Source: an uncultured Prevotellaceae bacterium (GTDB taxonomy: Bacteria; Bacteroidota; Bacteroidia; Bacteroidales; Bacteroidaceae). Taken from it: 64,000 nt of DNA. The stretch's first letter is position 1. The number at the start of each line of letters is the position of its first letter. Location: the NCBI GenBank assembly GCA_900314655.1, contig OMWC01000002.1, forward strand, positions 62,001 to 126,000, written 5' to 3'. Position numbers and translations under genes: made by a program. Of this stretch, positions 8,569 through 17,509 are shown in pieces. The notes below the pieces were generated by a model. The model did no database searches. It worked only from the letters and a program-made list of their open reading frames with translations, and had not been told where the DNA came from.

Positions 8569-8601
8569 ACTATTTTTCTTGGTATTCATGGCAATTTTAC
8601 G

Positions 8602-8609
8602 TACTTTTG
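8602..8609 (+). promoter_or_regulatory. -7 element of the MBL-fold hydrolase gene
   Basis: TACTTTTG matches TAnnTTTG; TTGG at 8579-8582 lies 19 nt upstream as a possible -33. The ATG follows 19 nt after the element. Confidence 0.6.
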
Positions 8610-8628
8610 CATCAAAATAACAACTAAA

Positions 8629-9432
8629 ATGCTGAAATTTATATCCTTCGGGAGCGGCAGCAGTGGCAACTGCTACTATCTGTTTACCGAAAGGGATGGC
8701 TTAATAATAGACTCCGGAATAGGGATACGGGCACTGAAAAAGGGATTTCACGACCACGGGCTGAAACTTACCGACGTGAAATACGTGCTTGTCACTCACG
8801 ACCATGCCGACCATGTGAAGAGCGTTGGTGTCGTGAGCAATGATTTTAATCTGCCTGTCTATACCACCCATGCCGTTCATGTGGGCATCGACAGGAACTA
8901 CTGTGTTGCCCGAAAGATTTCGCCCGAGAATGCACGCGTGTTCGAAAAAGGTTCGACGATTCAACTTGGCGACTTCACCGTCACTTCCTTTGCCGTTCCC
9001 CACGACAGTTCCGACTGCATGGGCTACTGTATTGAGGTCGATGGCGTGACTTTCTGCCTCATTACCGATGCCGGAAAAATCACCGATGACATCAAACCCT
9101 TCATCAGCCGCGCCAACTATCTGGTTATCGAAGCCAACCATGATGAAGAGATGCTTCAATCAGGACCTTATCCACAATATCTGAAAGACCGCGTACACAG
9201 TCAGAAAGGACACCTCTCTAACAAGGAATGCGCCATTGCGCTTGCCGAGAATGCCACGCCCGAACTGCGCCATGTCTGGCTCTGTCACCTCAGCGAGGAA
9301 AACAACCATCCCGAATTGGCACGCAAGACAGTTGAGATGACGCTTCAGAGTTATGGCATCGTGCCCGGAAAGGATTTCCTGCTCGACGTGTTGAAACGAA
9401 AGGTGCCCAGTGAAGTCTTTGATCTCGTCTGA
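8629..9432 (+). CDS. MBL-fold metallo-hydrolase (YycJ/WalJ-like)
   Basis: This 267-residue cytoplasmic protein has a metallo-beta-lactamase fold with the metal-binding motif THDHADH at residues 56-62. A later histidine (VPHDSSD, about 124) and an aspartate (ITDAGK, about 144) complete the dinuclear site. The N-terminal MLKFISFGSGSSGNCYYL is characteristic of the YycJ/WalJ group, which are thought to be nucleases or DNA-related phosphodiesterases. The substrate cannot be read from sequence. The ATG at 8629 is the family start and follows its -7 element by 19 nt. The gene is monocistronic and followed by a hairpin and a 22-nt repeat array. Confidence 0.88.
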   Translation: MLKFISFGSGSSGNCYYLFTERDGLIIDSGIGIRALKKGFHDHGLKLTDVKYVLVTHDHADHVKSVGVVSNDFNLPVYTTHAVHVGIDRNYCVARKISPENARVFEKGSTIQLGDFTVTSFAVPHDSSDCMGYCIEVDGVTFCLITDAGKITDDIKPFISRANYLVIEANHDEEMLQSGPYPQYLKDRVHSQKGHLSNKECAIALAENATPELRHVWLCHLSEENNHPELARKTVEMTLQSYGIVPGKDFLLDVLKRKVPSEVFDLV

Positions 9433-9443
9433 TGATGCTCCCG

Positions 9444-9472
9444 ACGGCTTTTTTCCTAGGTTCAAAAGCCGT
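9444..9472 (+). terminator. Hairpin after the MBL-fold gene, possible terminator
   Basis: ACGGCTTTT (9444-9452) pairs perfectly with AAAAGCCGT (9464-9472) around an 11-nt loop, 12 nt after the stop codon. No T-tract follows, so termination strength is doubtful. Confidence 0.4.
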
Positions 9473-9611
9473 TCACAAATTGTTCACATCTGTGCAAGGC
9501 GTTTGCACTTTTTGTGCAACGCATCTGCACAGTTTGTGCGCATCATCTGCACACTTTGTGCAACGCATCTGCACAATTTGTGCAAACCATCCGCACACTT
9601 CCTGCACAACC
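9472..9611. repeat. Degenerate 22-nt tandem repeat array, TGCACA-NTTTGTGCA type
   Basis: Units at 9504-9525, 9526-9547, 9548-9569 and 9570-9591 are in exact 22-nt register, with a decayed fifth unit from 9592 and diverged copies before 9504. Each good unit begins with an imperfect dyad, TGCACANTTTGTGCA, followed by a linker such as ACGCATC. The array fills the gap between the MBL gene and rpsP and ends about 60 nt before the rpsP promoter. Function unknown; the dyads could be protein sites or RNA hairpins. The gap from 9433 to 9764 contains only this array, the hairpin and the rpsP promoter. Confidence 0.9.
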
Positions 9612-9670
9612 CGAATGGCACCGCAAGCTACGCTTTCTTGCACTCCGAGTGAAAAATAAATGGCTATTTA

Positions 9671-9702
9671 TTTGTCAGTTTAAGCAAATCTTCGTACCTT
9701 TG
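9671..9702 (+). promoter_or_regulatory. rpsP promoter (-33 TTTG, -7 TACCTTTG)
   Basis: TTTG (9671-9674), 20 nt, then TACCTTTG (9695-9702): a full match to the Bacteroidetes consensus. It leaves a leader of about 55 nt before rpsP, long enough for leader control. Confidence 0.85.
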
Positions 9703-9764
9703 CACCCGCTCTTACGAGATAGGAGCATAAAATTCAAACCTCATTAAACAAAAAACAAAAGAAA

Positions 9765-10328
9765 ATGGCAACAAAAATCAGATTGCAACGCGGCGGCCGC
9801 AAGGGCTATGCTGTCTATCGCATCGTTATTGCTGACGTACGCGCACCACGTGATGGTAAATTTACTGAAAAGATTGGTACTTACAATCCAAACACCAATC
9901 CTGCCACAGTAGATTTGAATTTCGACCGTGCCCTCTATTGGGTAGAAGTAGGCGCTCAGCCCACTGACACAGTTCGCAACATCCTCAAGAACGAGGGCGT
10001 TTACCTGATGAAGCATCTCCGCGGAGGTGTGAAGAAGGGTGCTTTCGACGAGGCTGCCGCTCAGAAGAAGTTCGATGCCTGGAAGGCTGACAAGCAGAAG
10101 GGTCTCGACGCTGTAGCTGCTAGTGAGAGCAAGGCCAAGAAGGAAGCTGCCGCCAAGGAACTGGAGGCAGAGAAGAAAGTGAACGAGGCCATCGCCAAGA
10201 AGGTAGCCGAGAAGAAGGCTGCAGAGGCTGCTGCTAAGGCAGAGGCTGAAGCTGCTAAGGCTGCTGAAGAGGCTGCTGCCGAGGCTCCCGCTGAGGAAGC
10301 ACCTGCAGAGGCTCCCGCCGAGGCTTAA
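9765..10328 (+). CDS. rpsP: 30S ribosomal protein S16 with long Ala/Glu/Lys tail
   Basis: S16 helps assemble the 30S subunit. The conserved core is in the first 90 residues ([50 protein letters not shown]). About 95 further residues follow. They are first a basic stretch, then a low-complexity Ala/Glu/Lys region likely to be helical or a coiled coil, ending in repeated [12 protein letters not shown]. Most bacterial S16 proteins are about 80-100 residues; a tail like this is a feature of Bacteroidota. The gene has a strong promoter and a strong terminator and is monocistronic, not joined to rimM-trmD as in many bacteria. Confidence 0.97.
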   Translation: MATKIRLQRGGRKGYAVYRIVIADVRAPRDGKFTEKIGTYNPNTNPATVDLNFDRALYWVEVGAQPTDTVRNILKNEGVYLMKHLRGGVKKGAFDEAAAQKKFDAWKADKQKGLDAVAASESKAKKEAAAKELEAEKKVNEAIAKKVAEKKAAEAAAKAEAEAAKAAEEAAAEAPAEEAPAEAPAEA

Positions 10329-10361
10329 ATCGCTTACTTTCGTTCAAGTAAGAAATTACCG

Positions 10362-10393
10362 GGGATGGATGTTTGGGCATCCGTCCCTTTTTT
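10362..10393 (+). terminator. Rho-independent terminator of rpsP
   Basis: A 10-bp stem (10362-10371 with 10379-10388, one G-U pair) with a loop of about 7 nt runs into six T residues. It lies 34 nt after the rpsP stop. It also rules out an upstream start for the next gene. Confidence 0.85.
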
Positions 10394-10406
10394 CATTCCA
10401 TTCGCT

Positions 10407-11555
10407 ATGCATATTGTTGAGATTCCGTCCTTTTTCCCTCCCTATGGCGGCGAGTTCTGCCTGGAGCAGGCCAAGGCGCTGCAGGCCTTAGGCCATCGTG
10501 TGGCAATCGTCAGCAATGTGCAGCTCTCTGTCAAGAAGAGTGTTCCTGAATTTATTACCCTGCCTTACCGTCACCATGATCGGGAGATGGACGGCGTTAG
10601 CGTCTATCAGTCGTATATGCGGGGCATTCCCAAGTGTTACCGCTTGAATGCAGAACGCTGGATTCGCACTACGAAGCAGCTGTTTGCTGAATATGTGGCA
10701 GCCAACGGCAAACCGGACGTCATTCATGCACATTGCTGCAAGTGGGCTGGCTGCGCAGCCATGCAACTGAGTGCAACCTTCGGCATACCTTCTATTATTA
10801 CGGAGCATCTCTCAAAGATGATCTATGAGCAGGAGTTCGGTCCCGACTTTAAAGACTGCTGGTTCGTGCCGATGCTTCGCGAGGCCTATGAGCATGCCGA
10901 CCGTGTGGTTACCGTTTCGGAAGAATTGGTTGAGAGTCTCGCGCCTGTTTTCGGCAGCAATTATCGTTGGAAGTATATTCCCAACATGATTGATACGGAT
11001 TTCTTTGCTTATCGTGAACGTCAGCGTGAGGAACATGGATTCAGGTTCTGCTGTCTGGCTAATTTCTGGCCGCTGAAGGGATATGACGTTCTGCTGGATG
11101 CCTTTGACCAACTTCCCGCCGGCACCACGCTTGATATCGCAGGAGGAGGAACCGACAGCAAGGCTTGTCGCCAATTGATAGCCGCTCATCGCCGTCATCA
11201 CGATGTGCATCCGCATGGGCGCATCAGCCGGCAGGCTGTTCGTGATTTGCTCTACAATACTGATGCCTTGGTGCTTGCGAGCAAGAGCGAGGTGCAGCCT
11301 TTGAGCCTCATGGAGGCTATGAGTACGGGCATTCCGGTTATTGCAACAGAAGTGACTCCCCGTTCATTGCGGATAGGAGAGGGTTGCCATATCGTTCCCA
11401 TAGGCGATGCAGACGCGCTTGCCCGTATGATGGAAAAGGTAAGTCGGCAGGATTACGATGGGCGGGAAGTGTCGGAAATCATCACGCGCAGTTTTTCTCC
11501 CAAGGCCGTTGCCCGTGAATTGGAGCAGTTGTTCCAGGAGGTCGTGGAAGGCTAA
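10407..11555 (+). CDS. Glycosyltransferase family 4 (GT-B fold)
   Basis: This 382-residue protein transfers a sugar from a nucleotide donor to a growing glycan on the cytoplasmic face. The N-terminal Rossmann half includes PSFFPPYGGEFCLEQAKAL, the glycine-containing acceptor loop. The C-terminal half has the donor-site pattern LASKSEVQPLSLMEAMSTGIPVIAT (about 289-313), in which the usual E(x7)E appears as EVQPLSLME. I start at ATG 10407 because the upstream in-frame codons fall in the rpsP terminator. The 3' end overlaps the convergent GT2 gene by 4 nt. Donor sugar and linkage are unknown. It opens a small polysaccharide cluster. Confidence 0.88.
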   Translation: MHIVEIPSFFPPYGGEFCLEQAKALQALGHRVAIVSNVQLSVKKSVPEFITLPYRHHDREMDGVSVYQSYMRGIPKCYRLNAERWIRTTKQLFAEYVAANGKPDVIHAHCCKWAGCAAMQLSATFGIPSIITEHLSKMIYEQEFGPDFKDCWFVPMLREAYEHADRVVTVSEELVESLAPVFGSNYRWKYIPNMIDTDFFAYRERQREEHGFRFCCLANFWPLKGYDVLLDAFDQLPAGTTLDIAGGGTDSKACRQLIAAHRRHHDVHPHGRISRQAVRDLLYNTDALVLASKSEVQPLSLMEAMSTGIPVIATEVTPRSLRIGEGCHIVPIGDADALARMMEKVSRQDYDGREVSEIITRSFSPKAVARELEQLFQEVVEG

Positions 11556-12550
11556 AGGCGTTTCAGGCAAACCGCTACCTTTCTTATCATAAGCGCCACA
11601 TTCCAAAGCAGTTCACTCTTCATGACCGTCCTTACCAAACTTGTAAGGGCTGTATTCTTAATTTTCAACTGATTTCCCAGATGCGTAGCCTTTGAGGCAA
11701 GCGCCTTGTTATGAGAGCGGAATGCGTGCATGTAGAGTGCAAAAAGCCTTTTGCTGAGGTGTGCCTCAATTTTTTCAGTCCTTTTGTAATAGTGATCGGC
11801 GAGATAAACCCGAAGCGAAGTGGTCTGTTCCATGAAACGGAACTGCTTTTCTTCATCTGGCTGGTTTGAGATAGTGCCATCACTCATGTTGTAGTTCAGC
11901 GTAATATCAGGCAGATAGGCAATTTCCCCGGCTGATGCCATCATGAACGAAAGCTGAAGGTCTTCGCACCCAAAGCCCTGATTACGAAAGAGATACTCAT
12001 CCTTCTGGTAAGCCTTCAGGAAGGTGTCTTTGCGATAAAGGGAAGTACACAAGTGGATAATGGGCCTTGATGTCTGGGTGATAATGTCTTCGAGCATCAT
12101 CTTGCCGTCGGTGATTGGTGAAGAATAGTGTTGCGGAGCAGCCGGCCGGACTGCGCCGTCGGTTTGTGATGTGATTTGCCAGTCTGTGTGAACCAAAGTC
12201 ACTTCGGGATGATTCTCAAGAATAAGCAGTTCTTTTTCCAGCTTTTGGTTGTCTATCCAGTAGTCGTCACCCGCGCAATCAGCTATGTATGCCCCTTTGC
12301 ATGCCAGCAGACAATCGAAATAGTTGTTCTGGATGCCCTTATTGGGATTGTTGGCAAGGATTCTGATCTTATCGGGATGTGCTTGCTGATAGGCATTGCA
12401 GACAGCAAGAGTTCCGTCCGTGGAGCAGTCTTCACCGATGACAATCTCATAGGGGAGATGACACTCCTGACTGAGGATACTGTCGAGCGTTCGGCCGATG
12501 GTGTCCTCTTGATTGTAGGTGCAGACTATGACGGAAATCATGTTCTCCAT
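11552..12550 (-). CDS. Glycosyltransferase family 2 (GT-A fold)
   Basis: This 332-residue GT2 enzyme opens with the nucleotide-binding strand SVIVCTYNQEDTIGRTLDSIL. It carries IGEDCSTDGT at about 38-47 and the metal-binding acidic cluster CAGDDYWID at about 92-100. The C-terminal part is basic and amphipathic (the end reads NVALMIRKVAVCLKRL), suggesting membrane association. It lies 12 nt downstream of another GT2 gene on the same strand, so the two are co-transcribed. Likely role: adding a sugar to an exported glycan. Confidence 0.88.
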   Translation of the reverse strand: MENMISVIVCTYNQEDTIGRTLDSILSQECHLPYEIVIGEDCSTDGTLAVCNAYQQAHPDKIRILANNPNKGIQNNYFDCLLACKGAYIADCAGDDYWIDNQKLEKELLILENHPEVTLVHTDWQITSQTDGAVRPAAPQHYSSPITDGKMMLEDIITQTSRPIIHLCTSLYRKDTFLKAYQKDEYLFRNQGFGCEDLQLSFMMASAGEIAYLPDITLNYNMSDGTISNQPDEEKQFRFMEQTTSLRVYLADHYYKRTEKIEAHLSKRLFALYMHAFRSHNKALASKATHLGNQLKIKNTALTSLVRTVMKSELLWNVALMIRKVAVCLKRL

Positions 12551-12562
12551 GTCCTCGATTGA

Positions 12563-13525
12563 TTAAAGCCTTCCCAGCAGGTAAAGCATCATCTTCCTTC
12601 CGAATTTGTGCTTGATGATTTTGCCGAAGAGTTTGTATTTTGACGTATAGTTCTTGTCGGGTAGGGGGAAGAGTCCTTCCTTCTCCAGTCGCTTGAGTCG
12701 TTCTTCAAGCTGATGCTCGGAGTGGGTCTTCGTAATGATGTTGTAGATGTAGTCCATCGTGAGCTGAGCCACGCGCCGTTGCAGGGCGACTCTTTCAGCA
12801 GTAGGAAGCGACTGTGACAGGCGGTTGAGATAGAGTATCACGTCTTCGCTGTCCTTGAATCGTTTGGCAAGTGCGCGAGACGTATCCTTGTGGGTTACCG
12901 ATCCATCGTGGATTCTGTAGAAGTAGGCAACGGTATCTGTGGCGTACAGTTTCTCGGTGCGCAGGATCAGTTGGGGTGTGAATTTCTCGTCTTCGCCATA
13001 TTCCAGCCCTTCGGTAAAACGCAGGTCCATGAGCAGCTTCTTCTTGAATATGTAGCCGCAGGCAGAAGCCCTCAGGTTGTTGTGCTGCATATATTCGCTG
13101 CCGGAATAAGGGCCGTTGAAGAGGTAGGGGGTATCTACGTCATCTTCCTCATTGGTAAAGTTGAAGACAACCATGTCGGGCTCTCTGTATCTCACCACGT
13201 CGAGCACATGCTCGTATCCTGAATCGACGAGGGTGTCATCTGCATCCACAAACTGAATGAACTGACCGCTTGCGCAGCTGATGCCTCTATTGCGGGCTGC
13301 GCTTACACCATTGTTGGCTTGTCTGACGTAGAGTATTTTGTCACGACAGTCAAGAAGACCGCCAAGCGGACTTTCATCAGAGCCGTCGTCAACGATGATG
13401 ATTTCGCGCTCTTCTTCGGTAAGCGTCAACGCAAAGATGCTGTCCAGACATTCGTGAAGCATACTCAATGGCTCGTTGTGGTAGGTCACGATGAAACTGA
13501 CAAGCGGTTGTTTCTGATTCTGCAT
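12563..13525 (-). CDS. Glycosyltransferase family 2 (GT-A fold)
   Basis: This 320-residue GT2 enzyme shows VSFIVTYHNEPLSMLHECLDSI at the N-terminus, IIIVDDGSDESP at about 46-57, the GVSAARNRGI motif and the metal-binding QFVDADDTLVDSG at about 91-103. The C-terminal third is helical and basic. It is the first gene of a two-gene minus-strand unit with the GT2 at 11552-12550. Its promoter faces that of the flippase gene. The sugar specificity cannot be predicted. Confidence 0.88.
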   Translation of the reverse strand: MQNQKQPLVSFIVTYHNEPLSMLHECLDSIFALTLTEEEREIIIVDDGSDESPLGGLLDCRDKILYVRQANNGVSAARNRGISCASGQFIQFVDADDTLVDSGYEHVLDVVRYREPDMVVFNFTNEEDDVDTPYLFNGPYSGSEYMQHNNLRASACGYIFKKKLLMDLRFTEGLEYGEDEKFTPQLILRTEKLYATDTVAYFYRIHDGSVTHKDTSRALAKRFKDSEDVILYLNRLSQSLPTAERVALQRRVAQLTMDYIYNIITKTHSEHQLEERLKRLEKEGLFPLPDKNYTSKYKLFGKIIKHKFGRKMMLYLLGRL

Positions 13526-13549
13526 ATATCGGATGTGTTATTTGTGCCA

Positions 13550-13557
13550 CAAAGGTA
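13550..13557 (-). promoter_or_regulatory. -7 element of the minus-strand GT2 pair
   Basis: TACCTTTG on the minus strand matches TAnnTTTG and lies 24 nt upstream of the GT2 start. The -33 region is A/T-rich with no clear TTTG. Confidence 0.55.
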
Positions 13558-13606
13558 CACATTATTTTATAATAAAAGACTGAAAAGAGCGTTTTATTTT
13601 TTGAAG

Positions 13607-15097
13607 ATGGAAAATAAGAACAAACAAAGCGCCTATCAGCATGTCTTGAAGTACACCAGCATATTTGGCGGCATTCAGGGACTCAACATATTGGTCTCGA
13701 TTGTGCGTACCAAGCTGGTGGCTCTCATTCTGGGTCCTGAGGGTATGGGCTTGATGTCGCTCTTCAGTTCTACGATCAAGTTTGTTTCCGACTCAACCAA
13801 TCTCGGCATCGGCACAAGTGCCGTGAGGGATTTGTCGGAGGCATTCGAACGGGACGACGCAAAAATCAATGAGACGGTGATGACCGTACGCACGTGGAGC
13901 TTCCTCACGGCACTCGCCGGAACATTGCTGTGCATCGTGCTGAGTCCGTTGCTCAACAAGTTCACCTTCAGCTGGGGCGACCATATTTTCCATTTCATTC
14001 TCCTCTCGCCGGTGGTAGGCATGATGGCCGTCACGAGCGGTGAACTGTCCATCCTGAAAGGAGCCCGCCGGCTGAAGAGCCTTGCCAAGATTTCCATCTA
14101 TGGCGTATTCCTATCGGTCATCATAAGCGTTCCCATTCTTTATCTGATGGGGCAGCGGGGTATCATTCCTTCGCTTATCCTGCTTGCATTCGTGCAGATG
14201 CTGCTAGTCATTATCTTTAGCTTTCGGCTTTATCCCATCCGGTTGTCGTTCAGCAAGTCGTCCATCAGCAAGGGCATGAGCATGGTTCGCCTGGGTGTGG
14301 CTTTCGTGATAGCGGGAGTGATGGGCAGCGGTGCCGATTTCATCATCCGTTCCTACCTGAACTATACGGATTCGCTCGATGCCGTAGGCTTGTATAATGC
14401 GGGCTATATGATGACGATGGTCTATGCGGGTATGGTTTTCTCGGCCATGGAAACCGATTTCTTCCCCCGTCTTTCAGCGGTAAACAAGGATGTTGCGGCG
14501 AGCAACCTGACCATCAACCGGCAGATTGAAGTGTCGCTGCTGATCCTGTCGCCCATGGTGGTGGCCTTGATTGTTGCCCTCCCGATCATCATTCCCCTGC
14601 TATACAGCGGAAAGTTCATGCCCGTTCTCGATATGGTTCAGATAGCTTCGCTGGCACTCTACCTTCGTGCCGTCAATCTGCCCGTACAGTATCTTTCGTT
14701 GGCTAAGGGCGACTCCCTGTCGTATATGCTGATTGAGGCTATCTACGACATACCCATCGTATTGCTGATTATCCTGCTCTATGGCGACTTTGGCATGAAA
14801 GGCATTGGCTTTGCACTACTTGCATGCAGCATCATTGACTTCGTGGCAACGCTTATCTACACCTACAAGAAATACCATTACAGCCTTTCGCGGCAGGTGG
14901 TCAGCTACATGATGCTGCAACTGCCCATCGGTATTGCTGTCTATATCGTGACCCAGACGCTTCATGGATGGACGTATTGGGCTATGGGCGTTTTGCTCTT
15001 CGTAGCCAGTGCCGGCATTTCCCTCCAGATACTTCAGCAGAAGACTGCCCTGTGGAATAGCCTGAAGCGCAAACTGAAGGGAGGGCACGATGAGTAA
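13607..15097 (+). CDS. Wzx-like polysaccharide flippase (MATE/MOP superfamily)
   Basis: This 496-residue multispanning protein moves lipid-linked glycan units across the inner membrane. The start MENKNKQSAYQHVLKYTSIFGGIQGLNILVSIVRTKLVALILGPEGMGLMSL... is typical: an early conserved helix pair followed by the LGPEGMGL turn. About 12-14 hydrophobic helices are visible. It resembles the O-antigen translocase (WzxE-like) subgroup. I chose ATG 13607; the upstream open frame only covers the divergent GT2 gene. The stop overlaps the next GT2 gene by 8 nt, implying translational coupling. Confidence 0.88.
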   Translation: MENKNKQSAYQHVLKYTSIFGGIQGLNILVSIVRTKLVALILGPEGMGLMSLFSSTIKFVSDSTNLGIGTSAVRDLSEAFERDDAKINETVMTVRTWSFLTALAGTLLCIVLSPLLNKFTFSWGDHIFHFILLSPVVGMMAVTSGELSILKGARRLKSLAKISIYGVFLSVIISVPILYLMGQRGIIPSLILLAFVQMLLVIIFSFRLYPIRLSFSKSSISKGMSMVRLGVAFVIAGVMGSGADFIIRSYLNYTDSLDAVGLYNAGYMMTMVYAGMVFSAMETDFFPRLSAVNKDVAASNLTINRQIEVSLLILSPMVVALIVALPIIIPLLYSGKFMPVLDMVQIASLALYLRAVNLPVQYLSLAKGDSLSYMLIEAIYDIPIVLLIILLYGDFGMKGIGFALLACSIIDFVATLIYTYKKYHYSLSRQVVSYMMLQLPIGIAVYIVTQTLHGWTYWAMGVLLFVASAGISLQILQQKTALWNSLKRKLKGGHDE

Positions 15098-16076
15098 GGT
15101 AAGTGTACTAGTGGCGGTATATAATGCGGAGAAGTATCTGCGCGAATGCCTGGATTCTCTCTGCCGCCAGACCTTACAAGACATCCAGATTGTATGCGTG
15201 GATGATGCGAGCAACGATCATTCTTTGGAGATTCTCAATGAATATGCCCATCGTGACAGCCGATTTCTTGTAAGACAGATGCCCCAAAACTCGGGCCATG
15301 CCGCAGCCCGCAACGAAGGCCTGAAATATGCCGATGGTGAATATGTATGCTTCCTCGACAGTGATGACTATCTGTCAGATGATGCGCTTCAGCTGATGGT
15401 GAGCGAGTTTGAAAGTCATCCACAAGCGGATTGCGTGCTCTTACGTCTGATTCTTTTCTATCAGAATGGACGCAAAGAAGAGTTTTCCATGGATGACTTC
15501 AGCGCCATATCGGGTGAAACGGCTTTCCGGAAAAGCCTTAATTGGAGTGGTATTCACGGTATCTATGGTGTGAGAAACTCGATCCAAAAGAAGTATCCCT
15601 ACGACGAGAGCGCCATGCTCTTCAGCGATGAAAACACAACCCGTATTCACTTTCTGGTTTCACGCGAAGTCCGTTCATGCGAAGGCATCTATTATTACCG
15701 TCAGCATGAGGTTTCCATGACCCACGCCGTAAGCTGCCGTCGTTTTGACAAGATGAAAGCTACGCTGAGCCTGCTCAACCAACTGAAGGCAATGGATGTT
15801 AAGGACGAGGTCGTACACGAACTGAACGAAAAGGTTTGGATGACGGTCATCGACCAGTATATGGACTATTTCAGATACCGCCCGTTGCTAACGGAAGCCG
15901 ACAGACAATACGCACTCTCGCAAATCAGGCAAGGATGGCAGAGGGCAGACTTCGACGGAGTACCGTTGCGCTTGCTATTGAAACCCGGTTATATGCCGTT
16001 GCGGTTTTCATGGAATCTTTTCCGCATGCAGGAGGAAATATACTTTTCATTACGCAAGCTAATCGGGCGTATTTGA
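15090..16076 (+). CDS. Glycosyltransferase family 2 (GT-A fold)
   Basis: This 328-residue GT2 enzyme opens with KVSVLVAVYNAEKYLRECLDSL, then VCVDDASNDHSLEIL, HAAARNEGLKYA and the metal-binding CFLDSDDYL at about 87-95. It overlaps the flippase gene by 8 nt and is the last gene of the cluster. In all, this region has three GT2s, one GT4 and a flippase but no polymerase or initiating transferase. It is therefore either a partial locus or one that depends on genes elsewhere. Confidence 0.88.
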   Translation: MSKVSVLVAVYNAEKYLRECLDSLCRQTLQDIQIVCVDDASNDHSLEILNEYAHRDSRFLVRQMPQNSGHAAARNEGLKYADGEYVCFLDSDDYLSDDALQLMVSEFESHPQADCVLLRLILFYQNGRKEEFSMDDFSAISGETAFRKSLNWSGIHGIYGVRNSIQKKYPYDESAMLFSDENTTRIHFLVSREVRSCEGIYYYRQHEVSMTHAVSCRRFDKMKATLSLLNQLKAMDVKDEVVHELNEKVWMTVIDQYMDYFRYRPLLTEADRQYALSQIRQGWQRADFDGVPLRLLLKPGYMPLRFSWNLFRMQEEIYFSLRKLIGRI

Positions 16077-16094
16077 AAAAAATAGCGGCAAATG

Positions 16095-16126
16095 TTTGAG
16101 ATTTCCATAATTAATCCTTATCTTTG
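16095..16126 (+). promoter_or_regulatory. nhaD promoter (-33 TTTG, -7 TATCTTTG)
   Basis: TTTG (16095-16098), 20 nt, TATCTTTG (16119-16126): a full consensus match. Only 8 nt separate it from the nhaD ATG, so the leader should be about 2 nt. Confidence 0.85.
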
Positions 16127-16134
16127 CGGATGAA

Positions 16135-17481
16135 ATGACACTGATTATTATTGCCATATTGTTGATTGGATATGTGCTGATTGCCACGTCGAGCATCACG
16201 CACATCAACAAAGCTGCCTCGGCGGTCTTCGCCGGAACTGTGGGGTGGGTGCTCTATATATGCTGGGGCACGGACTACGTGATGGCCCAGCATCCCGATG
16301 ATTACATCAACTGGTTGGCCGGAGCCAATGCCACCAGCGTTGCCGTGAAGGAATACATCGCCAGCAATATCTTCCTTTCCTATGTGGGAAGAGGAGCAGA
16401 GATTGTGCTCTTCCTGCTGGCCACGATGACGATTGTGGAAATCCTCAACAATAACGGATGCTTTGACTTCCTTACACAGATGATGCGCACGCGCAACAGC
16501 CGCAAACTGCTCTGGCTGATGACGGCCATCACCTTCCTGATAAGCGCCAACCTGGACAATATCACCACTACCACGATGATGCTGATGATCATGCACGACA
16601 TCGTTCCGGCGCGCCGCCAGCGGATGATCTATGGTTCGGCCATCGTGGTGGCAGCCAACTGTGGAGGCGCACTCACCGTTATCGGCGACCCCACGGGGCT
16701 CGTGCTTTGGACCAACGGATGGGTGACGGCTACCAATTTCTCCATGGCACTCATGATTCCGTGCCTCATTTCATGGGCCGTTCCCACGTTCTGGCTTTCC
16801 CGCATGTTGCCTGAAAGGATTGATTCCCAATGGCGCACGATGCCTTACCGTGGCGACGATACGAACCTGAAGATCTGGCAACGCCTCGTGATGCTCATTG
16901 TGGGAATCGGCGGTCTGTGGTTCATTCCAACGTTCCATAACATCACCAAACTTTCGCCGTTCCTCGGAGCGTTGTGCGTGCTGAGCGTGCTCTGGATCGT
17001 GAACGAGGTGATGAACCGCAAGTTGAATGATGTTGACAAGATGATTCAGCGGCGCGTTCCTTTCGTGCTTCAGTATGGAGTGGTTCAGTTGGCCCTTTTC
17101 GTGATGGGCATCATGCTTGCCATCGGAGTGGTTCATGAGACAGGAGCCATTGCATGGCTTGGCCGTTGGTGTACGGATCATATAAATAATGTATGGCTGA
17201 TGGGTGCTATTGCCGCGGCTTTCAGCACGGTGCTCGACACGTTTGCATCGGCCATGAGTTTCATTTCCCTTTTCCAGCATCTTCCTCAGAATGATGTATT
17301 CTGGAAAGTTATCGCCTATTCCACGGCCATGGGAGGCTCTACGCTGATGATCGGTTCCATAGCGGGATTGGCCCTGATGAAGATGGAACACATCCGCGTG
17401 GGTTGGTATCTGCGCAATGTGGGATGGGTGGTTGCCCTGTCGTGGCTGATGGGAATGGCCGTGCTCTACTTCATGAACTGA
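16135..17481 (+). CDS. nhaD: NhaD-type Na+/H+ antiporter
   Basis: This 448-residue inner-membrane protein has about 12 helices of the ArsB/NhaD ion-transporter superfamily. Family signatures include [23 protein letters not shown] at about 142-164, [16 protein letters not shown] at about 182-197 and, in the second repeat, [13 protein letters not shown]. It would expel Na+ in exchange for protons, restoring the gradient set up by the Rnf complex encoded in the same window. The start is fixed by the promoter, which ends 8 nt before this ATG. pfkA follows 28 nt downstream with no separate promoter seen. Confidence 0.9.
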   Translation: MTLIIIAILLIGYVLIATSSITHINKAASAVFAGTVGWVLYICWGTDYVMAQHPDDYINWLAGANATSVAVKEYIASNIFLSYVGRGAEIVLFLLATMTIVEILNNNGCFDFLTQMMRTRNSRKLLWLMTAITFLISANLDNITTTTMMLMIMHDIVPARRQRMIYGSAIVVAANCGGALTVIGDPTGLVLWTNGWVTATNFSMALMIPCLISWAVPTFWLSRMLPERIDSQWRTMPYRGDDTNLKIWQRLVMLIVGIGGLWFIPTFHNITKLSPFLGALCVLSVLWIVNEVMNRKLNDVDKMIQRRVPFVLQYGVVQLALFVMGIMLAIGVVHETGAIAWLGRWCTDHINNVWLMGAIAAAFSTVLDTFASAMSFISLFQHLPQNDVFWKVIAYSTAMGGSTLMIGSIAGLALMKMEHIRVGWYLRNVGWVVALSWLMGMAVLYFMN

Positions 17482-17509
17482 TACATGTAACCAAATTAAT
17501 ATTATTACT

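Noticed and set aside
9410..9747. Three short open frames (75-80 codons) in the 22-nt array
   Set aside because: They are by-products of a stop-free tandem repeat; since 22 is not a multiple of 3, the repeat reads in all frames and gives no sensible protein.
10407..16076. Capsule island acquired by transfer
   Set aside because: No transposase, tRNA or integrase is near, and composition and promoters look like the rest; called an ordinary small polysaccharide cluster.
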